A DNA stretch of 34,575 nucleotides from Armatimonadota bacterium (GCA_025062195.1 JANXAS010000034.1:1-34575); one strand, 5' to 3'. Shown: positions 9,819-18,389, counted from the stretch's first letter. Notes: a model not told the origin generated them from the sequence alone. A program made the numbers and translations.

Positions 9819-10073
9819 CTAAGGCAACCTGATCTTCGCCTGAAGGATGAAAAAGGCGACAAGCGCATAGATGACGAGAGACTCAATTAACACGAGTGTG
9901 AGTAGCAGGAAACGCCACACATAAGCTGCAGCCTCAGGTTGCCTTGCAACAGCCTCTGCAGCTGCTGCAGCGGCGCGAGCTTGTGCACTTGCAGCGAACA
10001 TTATAGCCAGCGGCAAGCCTATAGCCACCGCAGCACCAAATATAGCCACATACAGTGCCTCATTGCCGCCCAC
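9819..10073 (-). CDS. atpE: F-type ATP synthase c subunit with a Na+-type ligand set
   Basis: Subunit c forms the rotating membrane ring. The 84 residues make two membrane helices around the polar loop ARQPEA (44-48). The ion-carrying carboxylate is Glu64 in LIESLVIYALV. Aligned on the loop, Gln31, Glu64, Ser65 and Tyr69 match the four Na+-coordinating side chains known from the Ilyobacter tartaricus ring (Gln32, Glu65, Ser66, Tyr70); its Thr67 is Leu66 here. The glycine positions of helix 1 are replaced by Ala, Phe and Ile. The GTG start at 10073 has an excellent GGAGGTGAG ribosome binding site. Ion specificity is inferred from residues only. Confidence 0.95.
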   Translation of the reverse strand: MGGNEALYVAIFGAAVAIGLPLAIMFAASAQARAAAAAAEAVARQPEAAAYVWRFLLLTLVLIESLVIYALVAFFILQAKIRLP

Positions 10074-10097
10074 TGCTTCTCACCTCCATCAAGAGCT

Positions 10098-10913
10098 CTA
10101 ATCCTCCTCATGCTGCAGGAACATGCCGATATAAGTGGCTGTCAAAAGCGAGAATACAAATGCCTGCACTGTCCCGATGAGCAAATGAAGCAACGCAATG
10201 GGGAGCTGAAACGGGAACAAAACTTGGAACGGCGCCGGCAGCCCAACCAGACTCCTGAAAAATCCGTAGGCAGCCAACCCAAGGAGAGCAAACTGGTAGA
10301 GCACAACATCTTCTCCAAATATGTTTCCGAACAAACGCATTGACAGTGATACCACCTTCGCAAACTCACTCACAATGTGAATACAAATTGTCACTGGCAC
10401 CATCCACACTGTAAGGATGCTTCCAAGCAAAGGCTTATCAATGTAGTGCATCAGATAGCCTTTAATGCCCAACTCCTTGATTGCGATAAAATGGACGCTC
10501 AAAATGGCAGCAATTGCCAGCCCGATAGTCACATAAGGGTGCGATGTCGGCGACATGAACCCGGGAAGCAATCCGATTAAGTTGAGTGAAAGGATGTAGA
10601 TGAATAGTGTGCCGATGAGCGGCACATATGCCTTTCCCCTCTCACCAATGGCGGAAACTGCTAAGCCCTCAATGGTTTCAACAAACCACTCAACTATAGT
10701 TTGGTTGGCTGATGTGCTAACCGGCTTCAGGTTGCGTCTTGTCCACCATGCCCAAGTGACGAGTGCGACAATGACAAGCCAGCACAGAAAAAGCCAGTCT
10801 GGTATAGGGAAACGCGTGTGTTGGGTGAGCAACCAAATGAAATGAAACCAAGTTTCCTCAGGTGGTGCGATGGAAGGCTGGTGCGTGCCATGCGCAAGTT
10901 CAGTCCCGCTCAT
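10098..10913 (-). CDS. atpB: F-type ATP synthase a subunit
   Basis: Subunit a provides the ion half-channels next to the c-ring. The 271 residues contain about five or six membrane helices and the signature SMRLFGNIFGEDVV, with the essential arginine at 193. The C-terminal part, including LPIALLHLLIGTVQAFVFSL, is also conserved and holds the usual Gln. The ATG at 10913 overlaps the stop of atpI by four bases (ATGA), and atpE begins 24 bases after its stop. Length is normal. The protein is in the plasma membrane. Confidence 0.95.
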   Translation of the reverse strand: MSGTELAHGTHQPSIAPPEETWFHFIWLLTQHTRFPIPDWLFLCWLVIVALVTWAWWTRRNLKPVSTSANQTIVEWFVETIEGLAVSAIGERGKAYVPLIGTLFIYILSLNLIGLLPGFMSPTSHPYVTIGLAIAAILSVHFIAIKELGIKGYLMHYIDKPLLGSILTVWMVPVTICIHIVSEFAKVVSLSMRLFGNIFGEDVVLYQFALLGLAAYGFFRSLVGLPAPFQVLFPFQLPIALLHLLIGTVQAFVFSLLTATYIGMFLQHEED

Positions 10914-11362
10914 ACCTTATCTGCATCACTCCTTTGTTCTGCCGAACTTATACAACCCATGTCAGCATGAGCTGATGCATTTTGATTGCCTTTAATACAT
11001 TGCCCGACGAACTTAAGCACAAGCACCGCTGGAGTTAAAGAGAGTCCGATAAGTAAACCTGCCGGGTTCATAGCATCATACCTCAAGAGCACATAGAGCG
11101 CCAAAATGAGAAGAGCATATTTCGCAACCATAAGGGATACAACTAACCAACTGCGCCGCTTTAAACCGCTCCCGAAAATTGACTCAGTGACTAACATTCC
11201 TGTTGTATAAACGAAGAGCATACCTATCAGCAACCCAACTCCATAATTCACTAAAAGCCGCCAGTCCTGAAACTCGCATAGCAAAAGGAAAAGCAGCAAG
11301 CCAAAGATAAGTGTCGTCCGACAGACCCTTACCACAAATCCGTTCCTTAAGTCCGTCACCAT
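10910..11362 (-). CDS. atpI: ATP synthase subunit I (AtpI) family protein
   Basis: A 150-residue membrane protein with four hydrophobic segments (about residues 14-30, 33-52, 70-93 and 98-120) arranged as in the ATP synthase I family, whose members assist c-ring assembly or stability in some bacteria. The N-terminus is basic and the C-terminal tail (about 125-150) is polar. The gene directly precedes atpB with a four-base overlap, the expected place for atpI. The ATG at 11362 follows AAAGGGTG. The sequence is divergent, so the call rests on topology plus position. Confidence 0.8.
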   Translation of the reverse strand: MVTDLRNGFVVRVCRTTLIFGLLLFLLLCEFQDWRLLVNYGVGLLIGMLFVYTTGMLVTESIFGSGLKRRSWLVVSLMVAKYALLILALYVLLRYDAMNPAGLLIGLSLTPAVLVLKFVGQCIKGNQNASAHADMGCISSAEQRSDADKV

Positions 11363-11680
11363 AGGCTCACCCTTTAGCCAGCATTACAGCTGCCAACTTA
11401 ACCACACCCTCAGGCTTAAGTTAGGTTTAAAGGCATGTTGCGCAAGCACCCCAAGTTATGCAAAGGCAAGGCACACAGTAACCCATCCAACTTTAAAGCC
11501 GCCTCTTACACACTCCTACTACCTCAGTTTGCCCACGCTCAAGATGGCATTTGTCACAAACGACATGAACTTCAAGCCCGCAAAATCGCAGATAGCATGC
11601 CACCGCGTCACAAACTGAGTCCAAGGTGAAGAGCATGCTCATCAATTAAAAGCATTGCACGAACTCGTCTCAGTTTTTGC
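11363..11680 (-). other. 318-bp spacer between atpZ and atpI with hairpin and promoter-like repeat
   Basis: No gene was found. An inverted repeat lies at 11395-11403 (AACTTAACC) and 11413-11422 (GGCTTAAGTT), about 35-60 bases upstream of the atpI start; it could fold in the transcript. At 11585-11606 the minus strand carries GCGGTGGCATGCTAT, a copy of the atp promoter element found at 12086-12100. The spacer may therefore contain a second promoter. Confidence 0.4.
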
Positions 11681-11926
11681 TCAGCCATCTTTGCCAAGCT
11701 TCGATAGAGTCCGAATCACTTCATATGCGCCGGCTGCAAACCCGATAAGTATTCCAGCTGCAACGCCTATGCCATCAAGGTTAAATTTTTTATCAAACCA
11801 GCTGCCAACCAACCACCCGAAAACAACCGCCCCAACGAAAATACTCCCGGCGCTGCTGACTAAGATCGCATCCCTCTGCTTCTTTTTTCTCTCGCTTCGC
11901 TTCTCGCTGTCGTTAGGCAATCCCAT
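11681..11926 (-). CDS. atpZ: AtpZ/AtpI-like small membrane protein
   Basis: From the ATG at 11926 this is an 81-residue protein with a charged N-terminus (KRSERKKKQRD). It has two membrane helices (about residues 22-42 and 52-72) separated by GSWFDKKFNLDGIG. This matches the AtpZ/F0F1-ATPase subunit family found at the head of many atp operons; family members have been proposed to act with AtpI in ion or Mg2+/Ca2+ handling. A longer reading from 12001 adds 25 residues without helical or charged character and is less likely. It is the first gene after the promoter at 12083-12091. Confidence 0.8.
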   Translation of the reverse strand: MGLPNDSEKRSERKKKQRDAILVSSAGSIFVGAVVFGWLVGSWFDKKFNLDGIGVAAGILIGFAAGAYEVIRTLSKLGKDG

Positions 11927-12578
11927 TATCGCTTGCCACCGCCATAAGATACGAACATTTGTCACACCACAAGTGCCATTAAAACACCGGGGATTAAGCA
12001 ATCAGGTTTGTCTGGTGATGCTTTTTCCAACAAACGCAGCAGAGCGGCGAGAAACATAACTCGAAGGTTGTGCCGAAAAATCATTATAGCATGCCACCGC
12101 CTTCGTGATATGCAAAGCGAGAGCTCACATTTTGCTTTGGCGTTCATGCTATGGCTTGCTGCAAATGAATGCTGGTTTTTGTGCTGATGCTCACCTAATA
12201 AGCTATGATTCAGAGTTGCTCACGCAACGAAAAATATGAGTTTGGATTATGGCACGGCATAATCGGGTGCGCCCACGAGAGATCGGAAAGGCTATTGTCC
12301 ACACCTACCCTCAATCACTTGTAATGTTCACCTGGTCTCTTCGTCATGCGGCAACAACACCCTCTAATGTATTCGGCAAGTTGCGGCATACTTTAAAAGT
12401 GAAGGGGAAATATGGGGCAGCGTAAGGATGCGAGATTGACTTGTTGACGAGCCGCGTGCGCGCTTTGTCTGCCTCGCTGCCACCGCCAAAAGGTTAAGAA
12501 TCTTTAAGCCCCACGCACCCGCGCGCACGCGGCATGACCGTTTCAAACCGACATCGGCATGAGATGAAGCGGAGCGCC
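11927..12578. other. Divergent spacer between atpZ and queA with four GCGGTGGCA elements nearby
   Basis: About 650 bp without a convincing gene. It carries the atp promoter on the minus strand. The 9-mer GCGGTGGCA (minus strand) occurs at 11934-11942, 12092-12100 and 12478-12486, with a fourth copy at 11598-11606. A 31-codon minus-strand frame (12054 to 11962, MFLAALLRLLEKASPDKPD) lies in the atp leader but has no ribosome binding site. No queA promoter was recognised with confidence. Confidence 0.5.
12083..12091 (-). promoter_or_regulatory. Extended -10 promoter for the atp operon
   Basis: The minus strand reads TGCTATAAT, a perfect TATAAT with a TGn extension, about 160 bases upstream of atpZ. 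No good -35 is seen at 16-18 bases, which is tolerated by extended -10 promoters. It overlaps one copy of the GCGGTGGCA repeat. Transcription would start near 12076. Confidence 0.55.
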
Positions 12579-13604
12579 ATGAGGACAGAACTGTTTGATT
12601 TTGAGCTACCCAACGAACTTATAGCGCAAGAGCCGATTGAGCCGAGGGATAGAGCAAGGCTGATGGTGGTGCACAGGAGCAGTGGAAAAATTGAGCACCG
12701 AAGGTTTTATGAACTCGTTGAGGTGCTCAACGAGGGGGACGTGCTTGTAGTCAATGACACGAAGGTGATAAAGGCGCGCCTATACGGGCAAAGGTTACCA
12801 ACCGGGGGAAAGGTTGAAGTGCTGCTCCTGCGTGAAATCGGTGATGGAGTTTGGGAGGTGCTTGTGCGCCCATCAAGGAAAGCAAGACCTAACACGGAAT
12901 TGAAGTTCGGCGAGGAGTTCATAGCAAGGGTTGTTGAAGTGAAGTCAACTGGGACAAGGGTTATACAGTTCAACTTGGGCGGGGATGAGTTTTGGAAGGC
13001 ACTCAACAATTATGGTAGGGTGCCAACGCCGCCTTACATCAAGGGCGAAGTTAACGAGAGAGATTATCAAACGGTTTACGCCTCCAAGCCGGGTGCAGTT
13101 GCAGCACCCACTGCTGGATTGCACTTCACCGAAAGCCTCATCAACGCTTTGATAGAAGCCGGCATAAAGATGGTGGCAGTGACGCTACATGTTGGTTGGG
13201 CAACCTTTAAGCCAATTACCTCTGAGGAAGTTGAGCAGCACGAAATGGAAGAGGAGTATTGCGAGGTCACGGAAGACGCTGCCAGAACCGTAAACGAAGC
13301 CAAAGACAGTAAGTGCAAAGTCATAGCCGTTGGGACAACCTCGGTAAGAACACTTGAGACGGTCGGAGATGATACCGGTCACATAAAGCCTTGGGTTGGC
13401 TGGACAAACCTTTACATCACACCGGGATATAGATTCAAGGTTGTGGATGCGCTGATAACGAATTTTCATACGCCACGCTCAACCAACCTCGTCTTGGTTG
13501 CATCCTTTGCAGGGCTTGAACTTACAAGATATGCATATCAAATTGCTATAAGGGAGCGTTACCGGTTCTATTCCTTTGGGGATGCGATGCTTATACTGCC
13601 ATAA
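12579..13604 (+). CDS. queA: S-adenosylmethionine:tRNA ribosyltransferase-isomerase
   Basis: QueA transfers and isomerises the ribosyl part of SAM onto preQ1 at the tRNA wobble base, giving epoxyqueuosine. From the ATG at 12579 (GGAG just upstream) it has 341 residues and starts MRTELFDFELPNELIAQEPI, the usual family start. Further motifs include VVNDTKVIKARL, APTAGLHFTE, VTLHVGWATFKPI and NFHTPRSTNLVLVASFAG. The end, YRFYSFGDAMLIL, is complete. Upstream in-frame starts at 12534 and 12564 lack a ribosome binding site. It is convergent with the DUF2723 gene, with six bases between stops. No other queuosine genes are in the window. Confidence 0.96.
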   Translation: MRTELFDFELPNELIAQEPIEPRDRARLMVVHRSSGKIEHRRFYELVEVLNEGDVLVVNDTKVIKARLYGQRLPTGGKVEVLLLREIGDGVWEVLVRPSRKARPNTELKFGEEFIARVVEVKSTGTRVIQFNLGGDEFWKALNNYGRVPTPPYIKGEVNERDYQTVYASKPGAVAAPTAGLHFTESLINALIEAGIKMVAVTLHVGWATFKPITSEEVEQHEMEEEYCEVTEDAARTVNEAKDSKCKVIAVGTTSVRTLETVGDDTGHIKPWVGWTNLYITPGYRFKVVDALITNFHTPRSTNLVLVASFAGLELTRYAYQIAIRERYRFYSFGDAMLILP

Positions 13605-13610
13605 GGTGCT

Positions 13611-15623
13611 TCATCTGAACAGTATTTGGCACTCACCCACAACCCTGAATCTGTTCCAAAGGTAGCGCTTAAGTTCAGCGCCATCTTTCAAATTAAACCC
13701 CAAAAGCTCATTTTTGTGCACGACTGCGGCGAGCAACTCGTAATTCCCCGGTAAGATGTCAAATTCAACTGGCAAGCAATAGTCAACAGCAACTACGCTG
13801 CCTGTGTCGGCTTCAAACCCCTTCGGCATTATTGGGTGAGCCTCGGCATGCCAAAACGGACGCTCATTGCCGCCTACATCCTTCACCCTCGGGTAAGAGA
13901 TGTCGGTATTCTTCATTCGCACAAGCCAAACTACACGAGCGCCCTTAAGCAATTCCTTGTCAAGCACATGCCATCTGCAAGTTAACGCTATCATCATCTC
14001 CGGATGGGTGCGGTTACGATGCATTTTCAAATCAATCAAGCGCACATAGTTTGTGCTGAGCAAGCTACCAAAGCCAACTTCAGGTGGCATCCATCCAACC
14101 ACCTTTGCTGGCGGCTCATATGATAGCCTTGCCACCCATCCATAAGGATGCAAAAACCATTTCCTTGAACTCGGCGAGACGAAGGTGATGTGCACAAGCC
14201 CGTCCTTAATGAACCCCTTCACCCTGCTCCAAGCCATCAAATCAGCCCAGCGCTCATCGTTTGGGTAGCTGAGCACTTTGACATCCATGCGCTTACCTTC
14301 AACCTTTTGCACAACCCAAATGGCAAAGAGAAGGTCGTCGCTCATGACAAGCAACTTTGCGTTCCTTGGAAGGCTTTTGAGTATATCCTCGCTCATCTCC
14401 TTTGCGAGCCTGTTGCCGCGCATTGACGCTATAGGATAAGCTACAAATATCTGCGATAACCCCGCGCCAATGAAAAGCGCCGCATAGATTGAGAGCAAGA
14501 TTTCCCCGTAGCGCAACCGCATATTGGTGACGATGTCATAAATGCATCCTGCGCCCAATCCGCCAACGCACGCCCAAATAGCCCAAGAGGGCAAGTAGAA
14601 GTAGACGATATCAGGGACATCATAACGCAGGTAAAATAGCAGCTGCACAAGCAACCCACCGGCAAACGAAATGAATGACGGGAGTGAAAGAAATAGCAAA
14701 GCCACCCATCCAGATAGTGCAAACGCGAAGATGAACCAAAGCTGCGCAAAGCCAACTCTTGCCCACATGGACAGCCTCTCTGGGAGACGGCGAATTGGTA
14801 TTGCCATCATCTTAGTGCGATACATTTGACCTGTGATGTAGAACTTGAAGCCGCTCATTGATTTGCCCGGATGAGGAAAGCCCTGCTCATCCTGCCAGTA
14901 GTGGTGTATCTTTGCTCTGTTTGCCCGCAACGGTATGTATGCGTAAAGAGCCAACGGTAAGGTGAAGAAGAGGCAAGCTAAAAGTAGGTCAATGATGCGC
15001 AGCCTCATTTTCACAGCCAGCATGAGTATTGAGACCGTTAATGCTGGGGCAAGCATAAGCGTTGAAAAGTGATGGCAAGCGCCGCACCCCAAAGCCAACC
15101 CCAAGCCATAAAGGTAGCGCCTATCACCGGTCCTATGGAGCTTGATAAGCAGCAGCAGTGGAAGCAGGGTGAAAAAGACGGAGCCAGTGTAAACTTCAGC
15201 GATGACAGCCTGTGACCAAAACACATACGAGAAGCCAATTGAGAGAGCCGTGACAAGTGCCATGAGAAGAGATTGTGTGAGTGAAACGACAATGCCATAC
15301 GCCACCGCACATGCAGCTGCGCCGAACAGTGCCGAAAGCAAGTTCACCCTAAAAGAGATGTCGCCAATTGGCAACACAACTGTGAGCAGCTTTGCGAGAA
15401 GGAGATGAAGCGGGTAGCCGCTTGGATGAACGAGCGCCATCAATGCGCTGCCAGTTATAAAGTCACCGCAGTCTCCGCCAAATGAAACAGTGGGAGCAAG
15501 CGTCCAAAGGTAGACAATTAGCGGGATCAGCCAAGAGCAAGTGAAGGCGAGTGTGTTTAGGCGTTGCTTTTGAATGCTGCGCATATGTGAAAAAGTGTTT
15601 GCGATAATCACCATAGCAATCAT
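13611..15623 (-). CDS. DUF2723 multi-pass membrane protein, glycosyltransferase-like
   Basis: A 670-residue protein with about ten or more membrane helices in its first two thirds and a soluble C-terminal region (about 430-670). The N-terminal pattern FGGDCGDFI (Asp51, Asp54), then ALVHPSGYPLHLLLAKLL, FRVNLLSALFGA and FWSQAVIAEVYT, is typical of the DUF2723/GT-C-like family. Its members resemble oligosaccharyl or O-mannosyl transferases that act on the outer face of the membrane; the donor and acceptor here are unknown. The ATG at 15623 has no clear ribosome binding site; ATGs at 15614 and 15584 are alternatives. It lies 130 bp after scpB on the same strand and may be the last gene of that cluster. 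Confidence 0.85.
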   Translation of the reverse strand: MIAMVIIANTFSHMRSIQKQRLNTLAFTCSWLIPLIVYLWTLAPTVSFGGDCGDFITGSALMALVHPSGYPLHLLLAKLLTVVLPIGDISFRVNLLSALFGAAACAVAYGIVVSLTQSLLMALVTALSIGFSYVFWSQAVIAEVYTGSVFFTLLPLLLLIKLHRTGDRRYLYGLGLALGCGACHHFSTLMLAPALTVSILMLAVKMRLRIIDLLLACLFFTLPLALYAYIPLRANRAKIHHYWQDEQGFPHPGKSMSGFKFYITGQMYRTKMMAIPIRRLPERLSMWARVGFAQLWFIFAFALSGWVALLFLSLPSFISFAGGLLVQLLFYLRYDVPDIVYFYLPSWAIWACVGGLGAGCIYDIVTNMRLRYGEILLSIYAALFIGAGLSQIFVAYPIASMRGNRLAKEMSEDILKSLPRNAKLLVMSDDLLFAIWVVQKVEGKRMDVKVLSYPNDERWADLMAWSRVKGFIKDGLVHITFVSPSSRKWFLHPYGWVARLSYEPPAKVVGWMPPEVGFGSLLSTNYVRLIDLKMHRNRTHPEMMIALTCRWHVLDKELLKGARVVWLVRMKNTDISYPRVKDVGGNERPFWHAEAHPIMPKGFEADTGSVVAVDYCLPVEFDILPGNYELLAAVVHKNELLGFNLKDGAELKRYLWNRFRVVGECQILFR

Positions 15624-15753
15624 CCAGCTTAATGCGACTGGCTCAATTCAATCCAAACTGTTAAATCTCAGTTTGCCTCTTTGCGGTATGAACATCGTGA
15701 AAGATGAGAAGGCATAAGCGGACAACAGTGCAGCCAAATTTTTGGGATGCGCT

Positions 15754-16395
15754 TCATGCGCCCATATCACCATTGTCTTTGTCCTCTTCAATCCCCATCT
15801 TTAAAGCTCTCTCATGCCATTGCTCAATCGGCGGCAACTGCGAGAGATCTTTAAGCCCGAATGTTTCAAGAAAGCGTTCTGTAGTAGCATAGAGGTATGG
15901 TCGCCCGGGAGATTCCTTCCTGCCGACCACTTTGATCAAACCCAACTCAAGCAATCTCGCTATGCAGCCGGATGAATCAACGCCCCTTATGTGTTCAATC
16001 TCCGGATGCGTGATTGGTTGCCTGTATGCGATTATGGCGAGCGTCTCAAGCGATGCCCTTGATAGCCTTATACGGCGTGGTTGGCGAAGCCTTGAGACAT
16101 AAAATGCATATTCGGGGCGAGTGACCATTTGATAACCACCGGCGACTTCCACTATGGCTAAGCCGCTGCGCTCATCATATTCGCTAATGAGCTCTCCAAT
16201 CAAGCCTTTGATTAGCTCGCCGTTGGCTTCAAGCACTTCCTTAAGCTCATTCAGGCTTAGCGGCTTATCTGAGACGAATAGCAGGCACTCAATTGCTCGC
16301 TTCAATTGCCCCTCTCCAATTGCCTCCACATCATTCCAAAGTGGCAGCTTATCTTTTGACCGTTCCATTTCGCTTTTTCCCGACACAACATTCAC
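15754..16395 (-). CDS. scpB: Segregation and condensation protein B
   Basis: ScpB is the winged-helix (kite) subunit of the SMC-ScpAB condensin that organises and separates chromosomes. The 213 residues include LKRAIECLLFVSDKPLSLNE, then SRASLETLAIIAYRQPITHP and EIEHIRGVDSSG, and GRPYLYATTERFLETFGL, all hallmarks of the family. The GTG at 16395 is the longest start; an ATG at 16368 (MERSKDKLPLW) is equally possible, and no ribosome binding site decides. It follows scpA by 78 bases. The C-terminal tail is acidic and probably disordered. Confidence 0.95.
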   Translation of the reverse strand: MNVVSGKSEMERSKDKLPLWNDVEAIGEGQLKRAIECLLFVSDKPLSLNELKEVLEANGELIKGLIGELISEYDERSGLAIVEVAGGYQMVTRPEYAFYVSRLRQPRRIRLSRASLETLAIIAYRQPITHPEIEHIRGVDSSGCIARLLELGLIKVVGRKESPGRPYLYATTERFLETFGLKDLSQLPPIEQWHERALKMGIEEDKDNGDMGA

Positions 16396-16473
16396 CCCGC
16401 AAGCTGCGCAGGCTTAAGAAAGGCGTGGTGGATAAAGCCAAGAAGCAATTTGGATGAATGCATTGCCCGATCA

Positions 16474-17319
16474 CTACGCAGCAGCAAGATGGACGATAAT
16501 CGGCGCAAATGGTCTATCCTGCTCGGCGATGATGAGTTTACGCTTTATGAGTTCAAGCAGCGCTATAAATGTCACAATGACTTCAAGCCTTGTCCGACAG
16601 TCCTCGCAAAGCTCCCAAAACATACATCCATACGGCTTTGAGCGCAGCTTTGAGAGTATCGCCTTAATGCGCATTGCAACTGTAACCTTTCGCCGCCTGA
16701 TGCGCAACTTTGAACTATCCGGGAGCCTGCTCAACGCCTCACGCAGTGCCCAAAACAAATCAAACACAGATATGCTCCCGAGCTCAACAATCTCCGGCTG
16801 ACCAACCTGAGCACCATCTTCATTTACACGAGTGAACATAAGCGCTCGCCTTTCACATTGCTCTTGCAGATACTCGGCTGCTTCGCGATAGCCTATATAA
16901 TCGTTGAGCCTCTTAGTGAGCATAGCTTTGACTTCATCGCTTGAAAGCTTTTGGGAGCCATCGTCATCTTGGACATCATCAACCTCCGGTTGCGGGAGGA
17001 GCAACGCCGACTTAAGATAGAGCAATGTGGCAGCTGTGAGGATGAAATCCGATGTAACGGCTATATTGACCTCCTTCATTAGCTGCAACTGCTCAAGGAA
17101 TTGGCGCGTTATCTCAGCCAGAGGTATTTCGCATATATCAGCTTCGCTTCTCCTAACAAGGTAAAGCAACAGCTCAAGAGGACCTTCAAAAATGCTTATG
17201 CGCACATAATGTCCGTCAAAGCGATACAGCTCGCACGGCGCTGCAAATGTCAGCTTTCGCTCCTCGTTACCTTTAACAACTCCTGCAAAACATCCAACCT
17301 GAGCAGCGCCTTCATCCAT
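16474..17319 (-). CDS. scpA: Segregation and condensation protein A
   Basis: ScpA is the kleisin that bridges the SMC heads and binds ScpB. Motifs seen are ISIFEGPLELLLYLVRRSEA followed by DICEIPLAEITRQF near the N-terminus, FILTAATLLYLKSALLLPQP, and the C-terminal winged helix with FIALLELIKRKLI. AGAGGTG precedes a GTG/ATG/ATG cluster at 17328, 17322 and 17319; spacing favours 17319 or 17322. Length is about 281 residues, with a slightly longer N-terminal lead than common homologues. It lies between trpS and scpB, a frequent gene order. Confidence 0.94.
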   Translation of the reverse strand: MDEGAAQVGCFAGVVKGNEERKLTFAAPCELYRFDGHYVRISIFEGPLELLLYLVRRSEADICEIPLAEITRQFLEQLQLMKEVNIAVTSDFILTAATLLYLKSALLLPQPEVDDVQDDDGSQKLSSDEVKAMLTKRLNDYIGYREAAEYLQEQCERRALMFTRVNEDGAQVGQPEIVELGSISVFDLFWALREALSRLPDSSKLRIRRRKVTVAMRIKAILSKLRSKPYGCMFWELCEDCRTRLEVIVTFIALLELIKRKLIIAEQDRPFAPIIVHLAAA

Positions 17320-17390
17320 CATTGCCACCTCTTATGGTGCGTCGTTAATTGAGTTTATTGCTGTGACATGTGCATTCCAAATCCTTCAGC

Positions 17391-18389
17391 TTACCTCCAA
17401 AGCCTCATTGCCCGCCGGACCTCTTCTAAGGTGCATTTAGCCACTTCCCTTGCGCGCTCGCTGCCATATCGCAGCAAATCATCAAGCTCAGAGATATGCG
17501 CCTCCCAATAAGAGCGCCTCTCACGATATACATCAAGCTCTTCGTTTATCCTCTTAGCCAACCTCTCTTTGCACGAGACACATCCAAGTTTGCCCGAACG
17601 ACACTCAGTCTCAATCTCCTCAGTCTCGCGAGGATTATAAATCCTGTGGAGTGAGAACACCGGGCATTTATCAGGGTGACCCGGATCACCCATGCGTATC
17701 TTTTCCGGGTCGGTGAACATGCGCCTTATCTTTCGCTCAACCTCTTCTGGGGGCTCTGACATGAGTATGTGGTTATTGTAAGTCTTGCTCATTTTCCGCC
17801 CATCAATACCTGGCACAAGCGCAAACTCGGTGATCCTCGCCTGAGGCTCTGGGAAGACATCGCCGTAAAGGTGGTTGAAGCGCCTCGCTATCTCTCTCGT
17901 CAGCTCAAGGTGGGGGAGTTGGTCTTTCCCAACTGGGACTGTGTCGGCTTTGTAGACAAGTATATCGGCAGCCTGAAGCACAGGGTAACCAAGCAAGCCA
18001 TATGTTGCTGCCGAAGGTCCGAGTTCCTCAATCCAGTCCTTATAAGTTGGGTTGCGTTCAAGCCATGGCACTGGCACGAACATGGAGAAGAGTAAGTGCA
18101 ACTCCGCATGTTCGGGAACGAGCGATTGAACGAAAAGGACACTGCGCTTTGGGTCAATCCCGGCACTCAACCAATCAATTGCAAGTTCCCTGATGAACTG
18201 GTGCAACTCACTTGTATCCTGCCATGCCGTTGTCAAAGCGTGCCAGTCCGCAATCTCAAAGAAGCACTCATATTCATCTTGAAGCTCAACCCATTGCTTT
18301 AATGCGCCCTCAAGGTTGCCAAGGTGAAGCTTACCAGTTGGACGCATACCACTAAGTATGCGCCCCCTTTTGATTTTGCCCTGCGGCAT
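17391..18389 (-). CDS. trpS: Tryptophanyl-tRNA synthetase, iron-sulfur type
   Basis: This class I synthetase charges tRNA-Trp. The 332 residues include the HIGH equivalent HLGN (22-25) in SGMRPTGKLHLGNLEGAL and the KMSKT loop (199-203). GLLGYPVLQAADILVYKAD and VPVGKDQLPHLELTREIA are also present. In the C-terminal domain Cys242, Cys263, Cys270 and Cys273 form C-x20-C-x6-C-x2-C, closely like the [4Fe-4S] motif described for Thermotoga maritima TrpRS. The ATG at 18389 follows GGAGTG six bases upstream. It sits between the M50 protease and scpA, all on the minus strand. Confidence 0.96.
   Translation of the reverse strand: MPQGKIKRGRILSGMRPTGKLHLGNLEGALKQWVELQDEYECFFEIADWHALTTAWQDTSELHQFIRELAIDWLSAGIDPKRSVLFVQSLVPEHAELHLLFSMFVPVPWLERNPTYKDWIEELGPSAATYGLLGYPVLQAADILVYKADTVPVGKDQLPHLELTREIARRFNHLYGDVFPEPQARITEFALVPGIDGRKMSKTYNNHILMSEPPEEVERKIRRMFTDPEKIRMGDPGHPDKCPVFSLHRIYNPRETEEIETECRSGKLGCVSCKERLAKRINEELDVYRERRSYWEAHISELDDLLRYGSERAREVAKCTLEEVRRAMRLWR

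Noticed and set aside
11962-12147. Minus-strand 61-codon frame ahead of atpZ
   Set aside because: It crosses the predicted atp promoter and start site, lacks a ribosome binding site and shows no domain.
12364-12546. Minus-strand 60-codon frame beside queA
   Set aside because: Basic, low-complexity translation in a divergent spacer with no supporting signals.
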